A stretch of 11,642 nucleotides of DNA. Source: M55B129 sp964506505 (GTDB lineage: Bacteria > Bacillota > Dethiobacteria > DTU022). Below are positions 1 to 7,110 of the stretch, piece by piece. The stretch is taken from assembly GCA_964506505.1 (NCBI GenBank), contig CAZDKY010000052.1, positions 1-11,642 on the forward strand, given 5' to 3'. Below the pieces are notes generated by a model. The model saw only the letters and a list, made by a program, of their open reading frames with translations. It was not told where the DNA came from and ran no database searches. Numbering within the stretch: the stretch's first letter is position 1; every line of letters starts with the position of its first letter. The position numbers were made by a program, and so were the translations under genes.

Positions 1-1640
1 CGGGAAGATTGTGGCTCAAGATAGAAGTAGCCCTTGCGCAAAAACTGGTAACGGTTACCCGGGGTCGCCTCCAGGATGGATGGTTCAGCGGGGACATTAC
101 GGCAAATAATCAGCGATTGCGGATTGATATGGCTGATAAAATCCTTTTCATCATCTTCTTCCGGGTTTTCCACGACAAAGAGGTTATCATACAGATTGAC
201 CGTAACAGGGGCGGCATGTTCAATCGAGACCCAGTGGATAACCCCTTTCACTTTTTTGCCGCTCCGGTCGCTGCCGCTTTTGCTCAGTAAATCATATGCG
301 CAGCGCAGCTCGGTTACATTACCGTCGCCGTCTTTGATCACTTCTTCACAGCGGATAATATAGGCGCTTTTCAGGCGAACTTCCCGGCCCGGGGCCAGAC
401 GAAAAAATTTTTTCGGCGGATCTTCCATGAAATCGTCACGCTCAATATAAATTTCTCCGCTAAAGGGGACTTCTCGATAACCGGCGCTTTCATCTCCAGG
501 GATGTTTTCCATTTTGACATTCTCGGTTTTTCCTGCCGTCCAATTGGTAATAACCACTTTCAGCGGGTTGAGGACGACCATCCGGCGGGGTGCTTTTGTT
601 TCAAGCTTCTGGCGGATACAGTGGTCCAGCAAAGCCAGATCCACTGTACTCTCCGCTCTCGACACGCCAACACGTTCCTGAAAATCAGCGATTGCTTCCG
701 CAGTTACACCGCGGCGGCGCAGGCCGGCGATTGTGGGCATGCGGGGATCGTCCCAACCGTCAACATGCCCTTCCTCCACAAGGCGGCGCAGTTTGCGCTT
801 ACTCATCACTGTATAGGTCATATTGAGACGGGCAAATTCGGTCTGGTGAGAATGGAACTTTACCACTTCAGGCATCAGTTCTACAGCATTCTCAACTATC
901 CAGTCGTAGAGTGGGCGGTGATCGGTATATTCAATTGAGCAAAGAGAGTGGGTAATCCCTTCCAGGGCGTCGGAGAAAGGGTGGTCAAAATCGTACATGG
1001 GATAGATGGACCATTTATCTCCCGTGCGGTGGTGGGAAGCATGAAGAATGCGGTAAAGAACAGGATCGCGCATATTCAAATTGCCGGAAGCCATATCGAT
1101 CTTGGCCCGCAGGACCCGGCTGCCGGTGGGAAATTCACCATCTCGCATTCGTTTGAAAAGATCAAGGTTTTCCTCCACAGGGCGGTCCCGGTACGGACTT
1201 TCAACGCCGGGCTCGGTGAGAGTACCACGGTATTGCCTGATCTCCTCCTGGTTCAAATCACAGACATAAGCCCGCTCGGCCTTGACCAGGCGCAGGGCAA
1301 ATTCATACTTGATTTCAAAATAGTCGGAGGAGAAAAAGAGCCTCTCTTCCCAATCAGCCCCGAGCCAGCGAATATCGGCAATAATGGAATCGACAAATTC
1401 CTGCTCCTCTTTAATCGGATTGGTATCATCAAAACGAAGGTTGAACTTACCATTGAAATCCCGGGCAATGGCATAATTTAGAAGAATGGCCTTGGCATGA
1501 CCGATATGCAGGTAGCCATTCGGCTCGGGGGGGAACCGGGTGTGAATCGGCTTGTCACCAAGCAGGCCTTTTCCCAGATCTTCTTTGATCATCGTGTAAA
1601 TAAAGTTCGATTTAAATTCAGTCCCGTTTTTTTCAGTCAT
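1..1640 (-). CDS. glnS: Glutaminyl-tRNA synthetase, 3' end cut by window edge
   Basis: This class I aminoacyl-tRNA synthetase charges tRNA-Gln with glutamine using ATP in the cytoplasm. About 546 codons are visible, against 554 residues in E. coli GlnRS. The N-terminal part holds the GlnRS-type PPEPNGYLHIGHAKA block, with HIGH at residues 45-48. The second signature, MSKRKL, begins near residue 279 (VMSK is the GlnRS form of KMSKS). The C-terminal half is the beta-barrel anticodon-binding region, ending in a recognisable GNRYQFLRKGYF segment close to the natural end, so only about ten residues should be missing. The ATG at 1640 is preceded by AAAGGAG at good spacing. It is the last gene of the minus-strand series, 115 bases after a small membrane protein. 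The block is diagnostic of GlnRS rather than GluRS. Bacteria that have GlnRS can charge glutamine directly; many Firmicutes instead use GatCAB transamidation, so its presence here is notable. Confidence 0.96.
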   Translation of the reverse strand, partial: MTEKNGTEFKSNFIYTMIKEDLGKGLLGDKPIHTRFPPEPNGYLHIGHAKAILLNYAIARDFNGKFNLRFDDTNPIKEEQEFVDSIIADIRWLGADWEERLFFSSDYFEIKYEFALRLVKAERAYVCDLNQEEIRQYRGTLTEPGVESPYRDRPVEENLDLFKRMRDGEFPTGSRVLRAKIDMASGNLNMRDPVLYRILHASHHRTGDKWSIYPMYDFDHPFSDALEGITHSLCSIEYTDHRPLYDWIVENAVELMPEVVKFHSHQTEFARLNMTYTVMSKRKLRRLVEEGHVDGWDDPRMPTIAGLRRRGVTAEAIADFQERVGVSRAESTVDLALLDHCIRQKLETKAPRRMVVLNPLKVVITNWTAGKTENVKMENIPGDESAGYREVPFSGEIYIERDDFMEDPPKKFFRLAPGREVRLKSAYIIRCEEVIKDGDGNVTELRCAYDLLSKSGSDRSGKKVKGVIHWVSIEHAAPVTVNLYDNLFVVENPEEDDEKDFISHINPQSLIICRNVPAEPSILEATPGNRYQFLRKGYFYLEPQSS

Positions 1641-1755
1641 CGAAAGTCTCCTTTGTAACAGGGTAAATATGTTCTCTTACAGGATTTCCAATATTCTTCG
1701 ATCTGACCGGCTTTTAAAACATGCTTGTCGATGAACTATTACTCATGTTAGTTGA
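1641..1755 (-). other. glnS leader spacer
   Basis: This is 115 bases between the small membrane protein gene and glnS. It holds the glnS ribosome binding site (AAAGGAG, about 7 bases before the ATG) and only a trivial ten-codon frame. I see no strong promoter, no terminator hairpin with a U-run, and none of the T-box core elements that sometimes precede synthetase genes. Confidence 0.5.
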
Positions 1756-1932
1756 TCACAATTTCCGTTCCGGAATAAGAAACAGAATGACAGCAACGAT
1801 AAAACAGATACTGCCGGCAATCATCAGCGGATCACGATCCCTGATAGAAGCGGCAATATAAATGATCCCGCAGATCAAGAAAAGCAGCCAGGCCAGCAGG
1901 TGAAGGCTGATGGAGCCCTTTTTACTGGCCAT
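1756..1932 (-). CDS. Small two-helix membrane protein, 58 aa, unknown function
   Basis: I do not recognise a family. The 58-residue product starts MASKKGSISLH and has two hydrophobic stretches: residues about 10-27 (rich in L, I, F, W) and about 37-54 (LMIAGSICFIVAVILFLI). They are separated by a short charged turn, ASIRDRDP, and the chain ends PERKL. This gives a helix-turn-helix membrane hairpin with both ends basic. It lies between glmS and glnS on the same strand and in the same frame as glmS, 54 bases after the glmS stop. The weak point is the start: the ATG has no nearby Shine-Dalgarno, and the only GGAGG is about 30 bases upstream, before a tandem 9-base repeat. Translation may rely on coupling to glmS, or a non-ATG start further up may be used. 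Codon content and clear hydrophobic periodicity support it being real. Confidence 0.6.
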   Translation of the reverse strand: MASKKGSISLHLLAWLLFLICGIIYIAASIRDRDPLMIAGSICFIVAVILFLIPERKL

Positions 1933-1942
1933 TAATAGTTTC

Positions 1943-1962
1943 AGAGCAGATATAGAGCAGAT
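1943..1962. repeat. Tandem 9-base direct repeat (agagcagat x2)
   Basis: AGAGCAGAT occurs at 1943-1951 and again at 1954-1962, with a 2-base spacer (11-base period). It sits in the mRNA between a GGAGG sequence and the start of the small membrane protein gene, so it sets the distance between the only good ribosome binding site and the candidate start codons. Confidence 0.7.
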
Positions 1963-1986
1963 CCTCCATTCATGGTCATATGCAAT

Positions 1987-3825
1987 TTATTCAACAGTAA
2001 CGCTCTTAGCCAGATTGCGCGGTTTATCAACAGAACTGCCGCGGGCAAGGGCGGTATAATATGCCATCAGCTGAGTCGGCACTACGCTCAGAATTGGAGC
2101 CAGCAGGTCACCGACCGGGGGCAGGGTAAAAACTGTATCTTCCTGCCGGATCAGATCGCCAAAATCTTCCCGGGTAATAATGAACACGGCTCCGCCGCGG
2201 GTTTTCACTTCCTGGATGTTGCTCAGGCTTTTTTCAAGCACCACTTTTTGGGTAACCAGGGCAATTACCGGTACACCTTCATCAATCAGGGCCAGGGGGC
2301 CGTGTTTCAGTTCCCCGGCAGCATAAGCTTCTGCATGGATATAGGAAATCTCTTTCAGCTTAAGAGCTCCCTCTCTGGCCACCGGGTAATCAAGGCTACG
2401 ACCGATAAAAAAGGCGTTATCCCAGCGGGCCAGGTGATTACTGTAAGCCCGCAATTTTTCCAGCTTCTCATTGGCAAGCAACTTTTCCAGCTGGGTCGGC
2501 AGTTCAAGCAGCCCCTTGACCAAATCTAAAGCAAGGGCCGGATCGACATCTCCCCGCACCTGCCCAAGGTAAAGAGCGAGCAGGTACAAAGCAACCAGCT
2601 GGGTCAGATAAGCCTTGGTTGAAGCAACGGCAATCTCCGGCCCGGCCCAGGTAAAAAGGACCCGGTCCGCTTCACGGGCTACCGTGCTACCAACCACGTT
2701 GGTCACCGCCAGAACTTTTACTTTTCGCGAACGAGCCAGGCGCAGGGCAGCCAGGGTATCGGCAGTTTCACCTGACTGGCTGATCACTATGACAAGGTGA
2801 TCTTCAGCCAGTAACGGCCGGCGGTAGCGAAATTCGGAAGCAACTTCAACCTCAACAGGAATTCCGGCGATATTTTCAATAATTTCACGGCCCAGGAGCC
2901 CGGCGTGATATGCCGTCCCACAGGCCACAATATGAATTTTTTTCAACCGGGATATTTCCCCGCTATCCATTGCCAGTTCGCTTAAATCTATCTTACCGGA
3001 AGGCAGGTCGATCCTCTGGCGAAGAGTTTCCCGCACGGCAACCGGTTGCTCCATAATCTCTTTCAGCATGAAGTGAGCAAAACCGCCTTTTTCCGCCGCT
3101 TCCAGATCCCAGTTTATCTCCAGGATTTCCCGTTCTACCGGCTTGCCACCAGCATCATATATCTCTACCTTTTCAGCTGTAATGGAGGCAAACTCGCCGT
3201 CTTCAAGGACCATGATTCGGCGGGTACGATTGAGGATGGCAGGAATATCAGAGGCAACCAGGTTTTCACTTTTTCCCAGTCCGATTACCAACGGGCTGTC
3301 CCGGCGAACACAGACAATTCGTCCCGGCTCCCGGGCGGAAATAGCCGCCAGGGCATAGGAACCTTTAACTTCGCCTATCGCCCGGCGCAGGGCCGCAAGG
3401 AGATCCCCTTCATAGTATTCCTCGATCAGGTGAGCCAGCACCTCGCTGTCTGTTTCCGACCGAAACTGGTGGTCCTTTTCTTCGATTAGCCGGCTGCGCA
3501 GCAATTTGTAATTTTCAATGATCCCGTTATGCACGACAGCCAGATCATCGGAACAGCCTCCGTGCGGATGGGCATTAACATCGGTCGGGCGGCCGTGGGT
3601 AGCCCACCTGGTGTGACCGATGCCGGTTTTTGCTGTCAGGCAATTGCCTCTGTATATTTTTTCAAGAGCGGCAACCGTACCGGCTGTTTTGATTATTACC
3701 ACTTTGCCATCATTCTGCAGGGCCAGGCCGGCTGAATCGTAACCGCGGTACTCCAGCTTCTTTAATCCTTCTATAATGATAGAATCGGCTTTCCCGGTTC
3801 CCGTATATCCCACTATACCGCACAT
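1987..3825 (-). CDS. glmS: Glutamine-fructose-6-phosphate aminotransferase (isomerizing), GlmS
   Basis: It converts fructose-6-phosphate plus glutamine to glucosamine-6-phosphate and glutamate, the first committed step of UDP-GlcNAc synthesis. The product is 612 residues (E. coli 609). The start is the ATG at 3825, giving MCGIVGY, because processing must expose Cys2 as the N-terminal nucleophile; GGAGG lies 7 bases upstream. A longer frame begins at 3921 but has no such logic. The class II glutaminase domain (about 2-240) shows EYRGYDSAG (25-33), HTRWATHG (71-78) and HNGIIEN (99-105). Two SIS sugar isomerase domains follow: SQSGETADT (349-357) in the first, and KEISYIHAEAYAAGELKHG (491-509) in the second. 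Glu492, His508 and Lys607 match the known catalytic residues, and the end LAKSVTVE is the standard C-terminus. It lies downstream of glmM, which uses its product. Confidence 0.98.
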   Translation of the reverse strand: MCGIVGYTGTGKADSIIIEGLKKLEYRGYDSAGLALQNDGKVVIIKTAGTVAALEKIYRGNCLTAKTGIGHTRWATHGRPTDVNAHPHGGCSDDLAVVHNGIIENYKLLRSRLIEEKDHQFRSETDSEVLAHLIEEYYEGDLLAALRRAIGEVKGSYALAAISAREPGRIVCVRRDSPLVIGLGKSENLVASDIPAILNRTRRIMVLEDGEFASITAEKVEIYDAGGKPVEREILEINWDLEAAEKGGFAHFMLKEIMEQPVAVRETLRQRIDLPSGKIDLSELAMDSGEISRLKKIHIVACGTAYHAGLLGREIIENIAGIPVEVEVASEFRYRRPLLAEDHLVIVISQSGETADTLAALRLARSRKVKVLAVTNVVGSTVAREADRVLFTWAGPEIAVASTKAYLTQLVALYLLALYLGQVRGDVDPALALDLVKGLLELPTQLEKLLANEKLEKLRAYSNHLARWDNAFFIGRSLDYPVAREGALKLKEISYIHAEAYAAGELKHGPLALIDEGVPVIALVTQKVVLEKSLSNIQEVKTRGGAVFIITREDFGDLIRQEDTVFTLPPVGDLLAPILSVVPTQLMAYYTALARGSSVDKPRNLAKSVTVE

Positions 3826-3949
3826 ATATAAACCTCCATCCATAAATAACCCGGAAATGTTCACAAATAAAATAAATATCTCAAAAGGTTGCTTGAGGCA
3901 ATCTTTACTGGTTGCGGGCAACTATTCTGTCGGTACAGCACAGAAAAGA
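3826..3949 (-). other. glmM-glmS spacer with two small hairpins; no glmS ribozyme
   Basis: This 124-base spacer is transcribed ahead of glmS. Just after the glmM stop there is a hairpin at 3925-3945 (TTCTGT/ACAGAA, 6 bp, 9-base loop), then a short perfect inverted repeat GTTGC-GG-GCAAC at 3911-3922. Neither is followed by a U-run. An AT-rich part (about 3855-3885) and a good GGAGG at 3833-3837 come next. A weak promoter-like pair (TTGCCT, 17 bases, TATTTA) is present but far from convincing. The GCGCC-type core and long paired stems of the glmS ribozyme are absent. Confidence 0.45.
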
Positions 3950-5290
3950 TCAGGATTGTTCGCGGGCTATAATTTCCGCCAGGGAACGAGCATATTGCTC
4001 CAACTTATCCTTCTGCAGCGGCGCTTCAAGCATGATCCTGATTTTTGGCTCTGTTCCCGACGGGCGGACCAGAACACGCCCATGGCTGCCAAGTTTTTCT
4101 TCGATTTCTTTAATAGCGCTGGAAATTCTTTCGTTCTCGGACCATCCTTCCTTAGAAGTTACACGCTGGTTGACAAGGACCTGGGGCAGCCGTTCCAGGC
4201 GGGAAGCCAGTTCCGACAGGGAGCGCTGTTCGGCCTGTATAACTTTCAGCAGCTGCAGGGCAGTCAGCAACCCGTCTCCGGTAGTAGCGTAATCGGAAAA
4301 GATGATATGCCCGGACTGCTCTCCTCCGATATTATAACCTCCGGCAAGCATTTTTTCGAGGACATAGCGGTCGCCCACCGCGGTGCGTATTACCTTAAAA
4401 CCATATTTTTTACCCAGTATTTCAAGTCCGCCATTGCTCATGACCGTGGTTACCAGGGTGTTTTTTTTAAGTTGCTCTTTAGCAACCAGATTTATTGCAC
4501 ATATGGACATTACAGCATCACCGTCCACTTCACAGCCCTTTTCATCCACGGCAATGAGCCGGTCGGCATCCCCGTCAAAAGCCAGTCCTGCCAGGGCATT
4601 GAAAGCCGTGACTTCCTGCTGCAGCTCCGTCGTATCGGTAGCCCCGCAGTGAACATTAATCCTGCTGCCGTCAGGATCGTTATGAAGCATCTTAACGGTA
4701 GCTCCCAGTTCTTCAAAGATCTCGCCCGCCAGGCAACAGGCGCCCCCATGGGCACAGTCGACAACCAGCCTTAAACCGGACAAAGATGAACCGGCAGCCC
4801 TCAGATGATTCAGGTACTGCCGTAAAGCTTCGCCATCACTGAAAGATCGGCCCAGCTCTGCTCCTTCAGGACGGGGCATCTGGTCACTATCCCCGAAATA
4901 AATACTTTCGATTTCAGCTTCAAGAGCATCAGACAATTTAAAACCGGAACTGTTAAAAATTTTCAACCCGTTATCTTCAATAGGGTTATGGGACGCCGAG
5001 ATAACCACTCCGGCCGACGCTTTTAACTCCTTCGTCAGGTAAGCTACCGCCGGGGTTGACACTATCCCCAGCAGCCTTACTGCCCCCCCCGCTGAATTAA
5101 TACCGGCAGCCAGGGCCCCTTCGAGCATCGGCCCCGAAAGACGTGTATCTCTGCCTATGATAAAAGTGGGACTCTGAATTTCACGTCCAAGAAGCCATGC
5201 CGCGATGCGGCCGATTTTAAAAGCCAGTTCCGGGGTCAGGTCACGGTTGGCTACTCCCCTGATTCCGTCAGTTCCAAACAGCTTCCCCAT
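3950..5290 (-). CDS. glmM: Phosphoglucosamine mutase GlmM
   Basis: It interconverts glucosamine-6-phosphate and glucosamine-1-phosphate, the step after GlmS, through a phosphoserine intermediate. The product is 446 residues (B. subtilis about 448). The domain order is that of the alpha-D-phosphohexomutase family. MGKLFGTDGIRG is at the N-terminus. The active-site loop is SASHNP (98-103), with Ser100 as the phosphorylated residue. The metal loop is DGDADR (239-244), the sugar loop is GEQSGH (323-328), and the phosphate-binding loop is RPSGTEPKIRIM (409-420). The GlmM-type start and SASHNP context separate it from ManB/PgcA relatives. The ATG at 5290 has GGAGG upstream at normal spacing. In studied Firmicutes, GlmM also binds CdaA and inhibits c-di-AMP synthesis; its location after cdaA-cdaR fits that role. 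A terminator-like hairpin separates it from cdaR. Confidence 0.98.
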   Translation of the reverse strand: MGKLFGTDGIRGVANRDLTPELAFKIGRIAAWLLGREIQSPTFIIGRDTRLSGPMLEGALAAGINSAGGAVRLLGIVSTPAVAYLTKELKASAGVVISASHNPIEDNGLKIFNSSGFKLSDALEAEIESIYFGDSDQMPRPEGAELGRSFSDGEALRQYLNHLRAAGSSLSGLRLVVDCAHGGACCLAGEIFEELGATVKMLHNDPDGSRINVHCGATDTTELQQEVTAFNALAGLAFDGDADRLIAVDEKGCEVDGDAVMSICAINLVAKEQLKKNTLVTTVMSNGGLEILGKKYGFKVIRTAVGDRYVLEKMLAGGYNIGGEQSGHIIFSDYATTGDGLLTALQLLKVIQAEQRSLSELASRLERLPQVLVNQRVTSKEGWSENERISSAIKEIEEKLGSHGRVLVRPSGTEPKIRIMLEAPLQKDKLEQYARSLAEIIAREQS

Positions 5291-5319
5291 TGAAACACCT
5301 CCAAAAGATACTATAACAT

Positions 5320-5345
5320 AAAAATAACGCCCGCTGAGGGGCGTT
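5320..5345 (-). terminator. Intrinsic terminator or attenuator between cdaR and glmM
   Basis: Read on the minus strand, AACGCCC and GGGCGTT form a perfect 7-bp GC-rich stem (5339-5345 with 5326-5332) around a six-base loop. AUUUUUAU follows immediately. It lies 17 bases after the cdaR stop and about 30 bases before the glmM start. The stem is short and the U-run is only five long and interrupted, so partial read-through is likely. It would lower glmM-glmS relative to cdaA-cdaR, or end the cda transcript if glmM has its own promoter, which I do not clearly see. Confidence 0.55.
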
Positions 5346-5362
5346 TCCCTTCCTGCAGGCCA

Positions 5363-6094
5363 TTAGTTTCCTGATTCTGTTTCTGCCTCTGCTTCTTTTT
5401 CTTCTTCAACTTCTTCTTCGACAACCTGTTCCGGGATTCTCTCCAACACCAACCTGACAGCAACTTCTAACGGATCAATGACCAGGCCTGTTACGGGATT
5501 ACCGTCCTCATCAAAAACCAGCGGGGTGAGGTTTATCCTTTCCACGGATCTCATACCGGTAAGATCTACATAAAGAATGATCGTGTCCACCTGTTCAAAG
5601 ATTGATTCGGGGGCACCTATAAATAAACTTTCGGGATCAATCACCCAGTCTGCCAGTTCCCAGCCTTCGGCCGGTTCGCCAAGAAATTCTACCTCGACGG
5701 GGAAATCATCACTGTGGTACACCTCGATGGACACCCTGACTTGCTCCGGTTCTAACATTACCAGGTTAAGACCCCGAGGCGGTCTCCCCTGAACCCGCAC
5801 CAGGTGGGTACCAGGCTCCTTTCCGGTCAGGTCAACATAGGCATCCAGTTCATGTATAGTAAGATCCTCAAAATCATCTGGCAGGCCTTCGAGGGTCAGA
5901 TCAACAGAAGTAGGAATATCTGTGATCACATAATCTTGATCAAGGTTTTCCACCCGCAGGGGAACATCCTGCCATACCTTGCGGGAGGGGGTAGTCCGGG
6001 TAATCTTATCCCCGGTTACGAAAAGCCAGAGAATAACAGCCAGGATGATGGCCAAAACCCGGGCAAAATTAGTACTACGTAAAATGCTGTCCAT
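5363..6094 (-). CDS. cdaR: CdaR (YbbR-domain) regulator of diadenylate cyclase
   Basis: A membrane-anchored extracellular protein that modulates CdaA activity. The 243-residue chain has one N-terminal membrane segment (about 11-27, ARVLAIILAVILWLFVTG), so the rest should lie outside. Two YbbR-type beta domains follow, roughly 40-122 and 128-215. Both carry the family pattern in which VDLTG-type strands lead to a VRV or VRL end. The tail (about 216-243) is almost all Glu, Ala and Lys. B. subtilis CdaR is about twice as long with more YbbR domains, so this is a short form. The ATG at 6094 comes 2 bases after the cdaA stop. GGAGGAG lies inside the cdaA end, about 12 bases upstream, so the two genes are surely co-transcribed and probably translationally coupled. 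The call rests on sequence and position beside cdaA. Confidence 0.92.
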   Translation of the reverse strand: MDSILRSTNFARVLAIILAVILWLFVTGDKITRTTPSRKVWQDVPLRVENLDQDYVITDIPTSVDLTLEGLPDDFEDLTIHELDAYVDLTGKEPGTHLVRVQGRPPRGLNLVMLEPEQVRVSIEVYHSDDFPVEVEFLGEPAEGWELADWVIDPESLFIGAPESIFEQVDTIILYVDLTGMRSVERINLTPLVFDEDGNPVTGLVIDPLEVAVRLVLERIPEQVVEEEVEEEKEAEAETESGN

Positions 6095-6096
6095 GA

Positions 6097-6930
6097 TTAC
6101 TTATTGCTCCTCCAGGAAAGAAAACTGAACCCTTCACTGCGCTCGGGCGAACAGAGCTCTCTCAGCAGGGCTCGCAGTTTTTTCTCGTCAAGATAACGGG
6201 TCAGCACCCCATCGTGAGCAATGGAAACAATGCCGGTCTCTTCAGATACGATAATGGAAACCGCATCGGAATGCTCGGTAATGCCGATGCCGGCACGGTG
6301 CCTGGTGCCCAGCTCCTTACTCAGGTCGGGATCTTCAGTCAGGGGTAAATAGCAGCCGGCGGCAACGATCTGGTTACCTTGAATGATTACCGCCCCGTCG
6401 TGCAGGGGGCTGCGGGGAAAAAAGATGTTAATCAACAGCTCAGCCGTAACTATCCCTTCAACGGGAATACCGGTCTCCACCCAGTCTTTGAGACCGGTTC
6501 GCCGTTCCAGGACAATGAGGGTTCCAATCCGCTTTTTGACCAGGACCGGTATAGCCTTGGTCAACTCATCAAGCATCTTTTCAAAATCCTGAGAACTCCA
6601 GCTGAAGTAAGTGGATTTAAAAATTTTACCACGCCCCAGCTGTTCGAGGGCTCTCCGCAGTTCAGGCTGGAAAACAATGGGGATGGCGATCAAACCGACG
6701 GTCATGGTTTGACGCAAAGTCCAGTGCAGTGTATCGAGGCCAGCCTGGTCGCTCACTACCATCGCTAAAAGAAGGAGAAAAAGTCCCTTGATAAGTTGTT
6801 CAGCCCTGGTACCGCGGATAATTAGAATAAGGCGGTAGAAAACATAGGCCATGATCGCAATATCAATCAGATCATGCCATTGAAAATTGAGTTGTAAAAT
6901 CGCCGCTACGATTCTTTCCCAGATGGCCAC
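6097..6930 (-). CDS. cdaA: Diadenylate cyclase CdaA (DisA_N domain)
   Basis: It makes cyclic di-AMP from two ATP. In Firmicutes this signal controls potassium and osmolyte uptake and wall integrity. The 277-residue chain has three N-terminal membrane helices (about 21-40, 46-62, 76-88), followed by the family junction FQPELRRALEQLGRG (87-101). The cytosolic DAC domain follows, with the two catalytic signatures DGA (178-180, in PLHDGAVI) and RHR (210-212, in GTRHRAG), plus SEETG (229-233). All key residues are present, so it should be active. The start is a GTG at 6930. An AGAGGG lies about 12 bases upstream, which is rather far, but no better in-frame start exists and the length fits the family. 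The last ~20 residues (CSPERSEGFSFLSWRSNK) look like a translated interspersed repeat rather than family sequence. The gene heads the cdaA-cdaR-glmM-glmS set. Confidence 0.97.
   Translation of the reverse strand: MAIWERIVAAILQLNFQWHDLIDIAIMAYVFYRLILIIRGTRAEQLIKGLFLLLLAMVVSDQAGLDTLHWTLRQTMTVGLIAIPIVFQPELRRALEQLGRGKIFKSTYFSWSSQDFEKMLDELTKAIPVLVKKRIGTLIVLERRTGLKDWVETGIPVEGIVTAELLINIFFPRSPLHDGAVIIQGNQIVAAGCYLPLTEDPDLSKELGTRHRAGIGITEHSDAVSIIVSEETGIVSIAHDGVLTRYLDEKKLRALLRELCSPERSEGFSFLSWRSNK
6128..6155. repeat. Interspersed-repeat-like sequence at the cdaA 3' end
   Basis: The minus-strand text CCCGAGCGCAGTGAAGGG resembles a widespread family of short bacterial intergenic repeats containing GAGCGCAGCGAAGG. 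Its translation, SPERSEG, is the familiar peptide that such repeats give when they run into genes. Here it forms part of the CdaA C-terminal tail. Only one copy is seen in this window, so the repeat status rests on resemblance. Confidence 0.4.
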
Positions 6931-7110
6931 TTTTCTGTTGATCCCTCTTCTGTTAATTAACGGATAGGCACCCGAAGCTTACCCTCTTTTTCCCTTATAT
7001 GAAACAAATATTCGCTCCCGGCGGGATAAATACCTGCAGTAGTAAAAAAGAAATGCGAATTCAACTGACCTGTCCAAAACCATTAAAATAGCCGGATGAG
7101 TTAAACCTTC
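6931..7110 (-). other. amrS-cdaA spacer
   Basis: This 180-base gap separates the AmmeMemoRadiSam genes from cdaA. Starting at the amrS stop, a GATGAG/CTCATC stem (6 bp, 9-base loop, about 7093-7113) is followed by CGGCTATTTT, a weak terminator candidate at best. An AGAGGG near 6943-6948 is the likely cdaA ribosome binding site. I found no convincing -35/-10 pair, so whether cdaA has its own promoter here is open. A 35-codon frame inside is listed separately. Confidence 0.4.
6957..7064 (-). CDS. Doubtful 35-codon frame, TTG start, unknown
   Basis: On the minus strand, a frame opens with TTG at 7064 and ends with TAA at 6957, 26 bases before cdaA. The peptide is hydrophobic at first (HFFFTTAGIYPAG) and then charged and protein-like (EYLFHIREKEGKLRVPIR). 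A weak AGGT precedes the TTG. The frame is open only from a TAA about nine codons upstream. It could be a small protein, the end of a decayed gene, or chance. I recognise no family. Confidence 0.2.
   Translation of the reverse strand: MNSHFFFTTAGIYPAGSEYLFHIREKEGKLRVPIR

Noticed and set aside
948..1481. Plus-strand frame of 177 codons
   Set aside because: Antisense shadow of glnS, which carries the HIGH and MSKRKL motifs on the minus strand.
1641..1755. T-box riboswitch before glnS
   Set aside because: Only 115 bases are available, and neither a T-box-like conserved sequence nor a terminator/antiterminator pair is visible.
3826..3921. N-terminal extension of GlmS starting at 3921
   Set aside because: GlmS needs Cys at position 2; MCGIVGY at 3825 has GGAGG at correct spacing.
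3776..4774. Long plus-strand open frame of 332 codons
   Set aside because: It is antisense to glmM and the start of glmS, both identified by full catalytic motifs; its product has no recognisable domain and it has no ribosome binding site.
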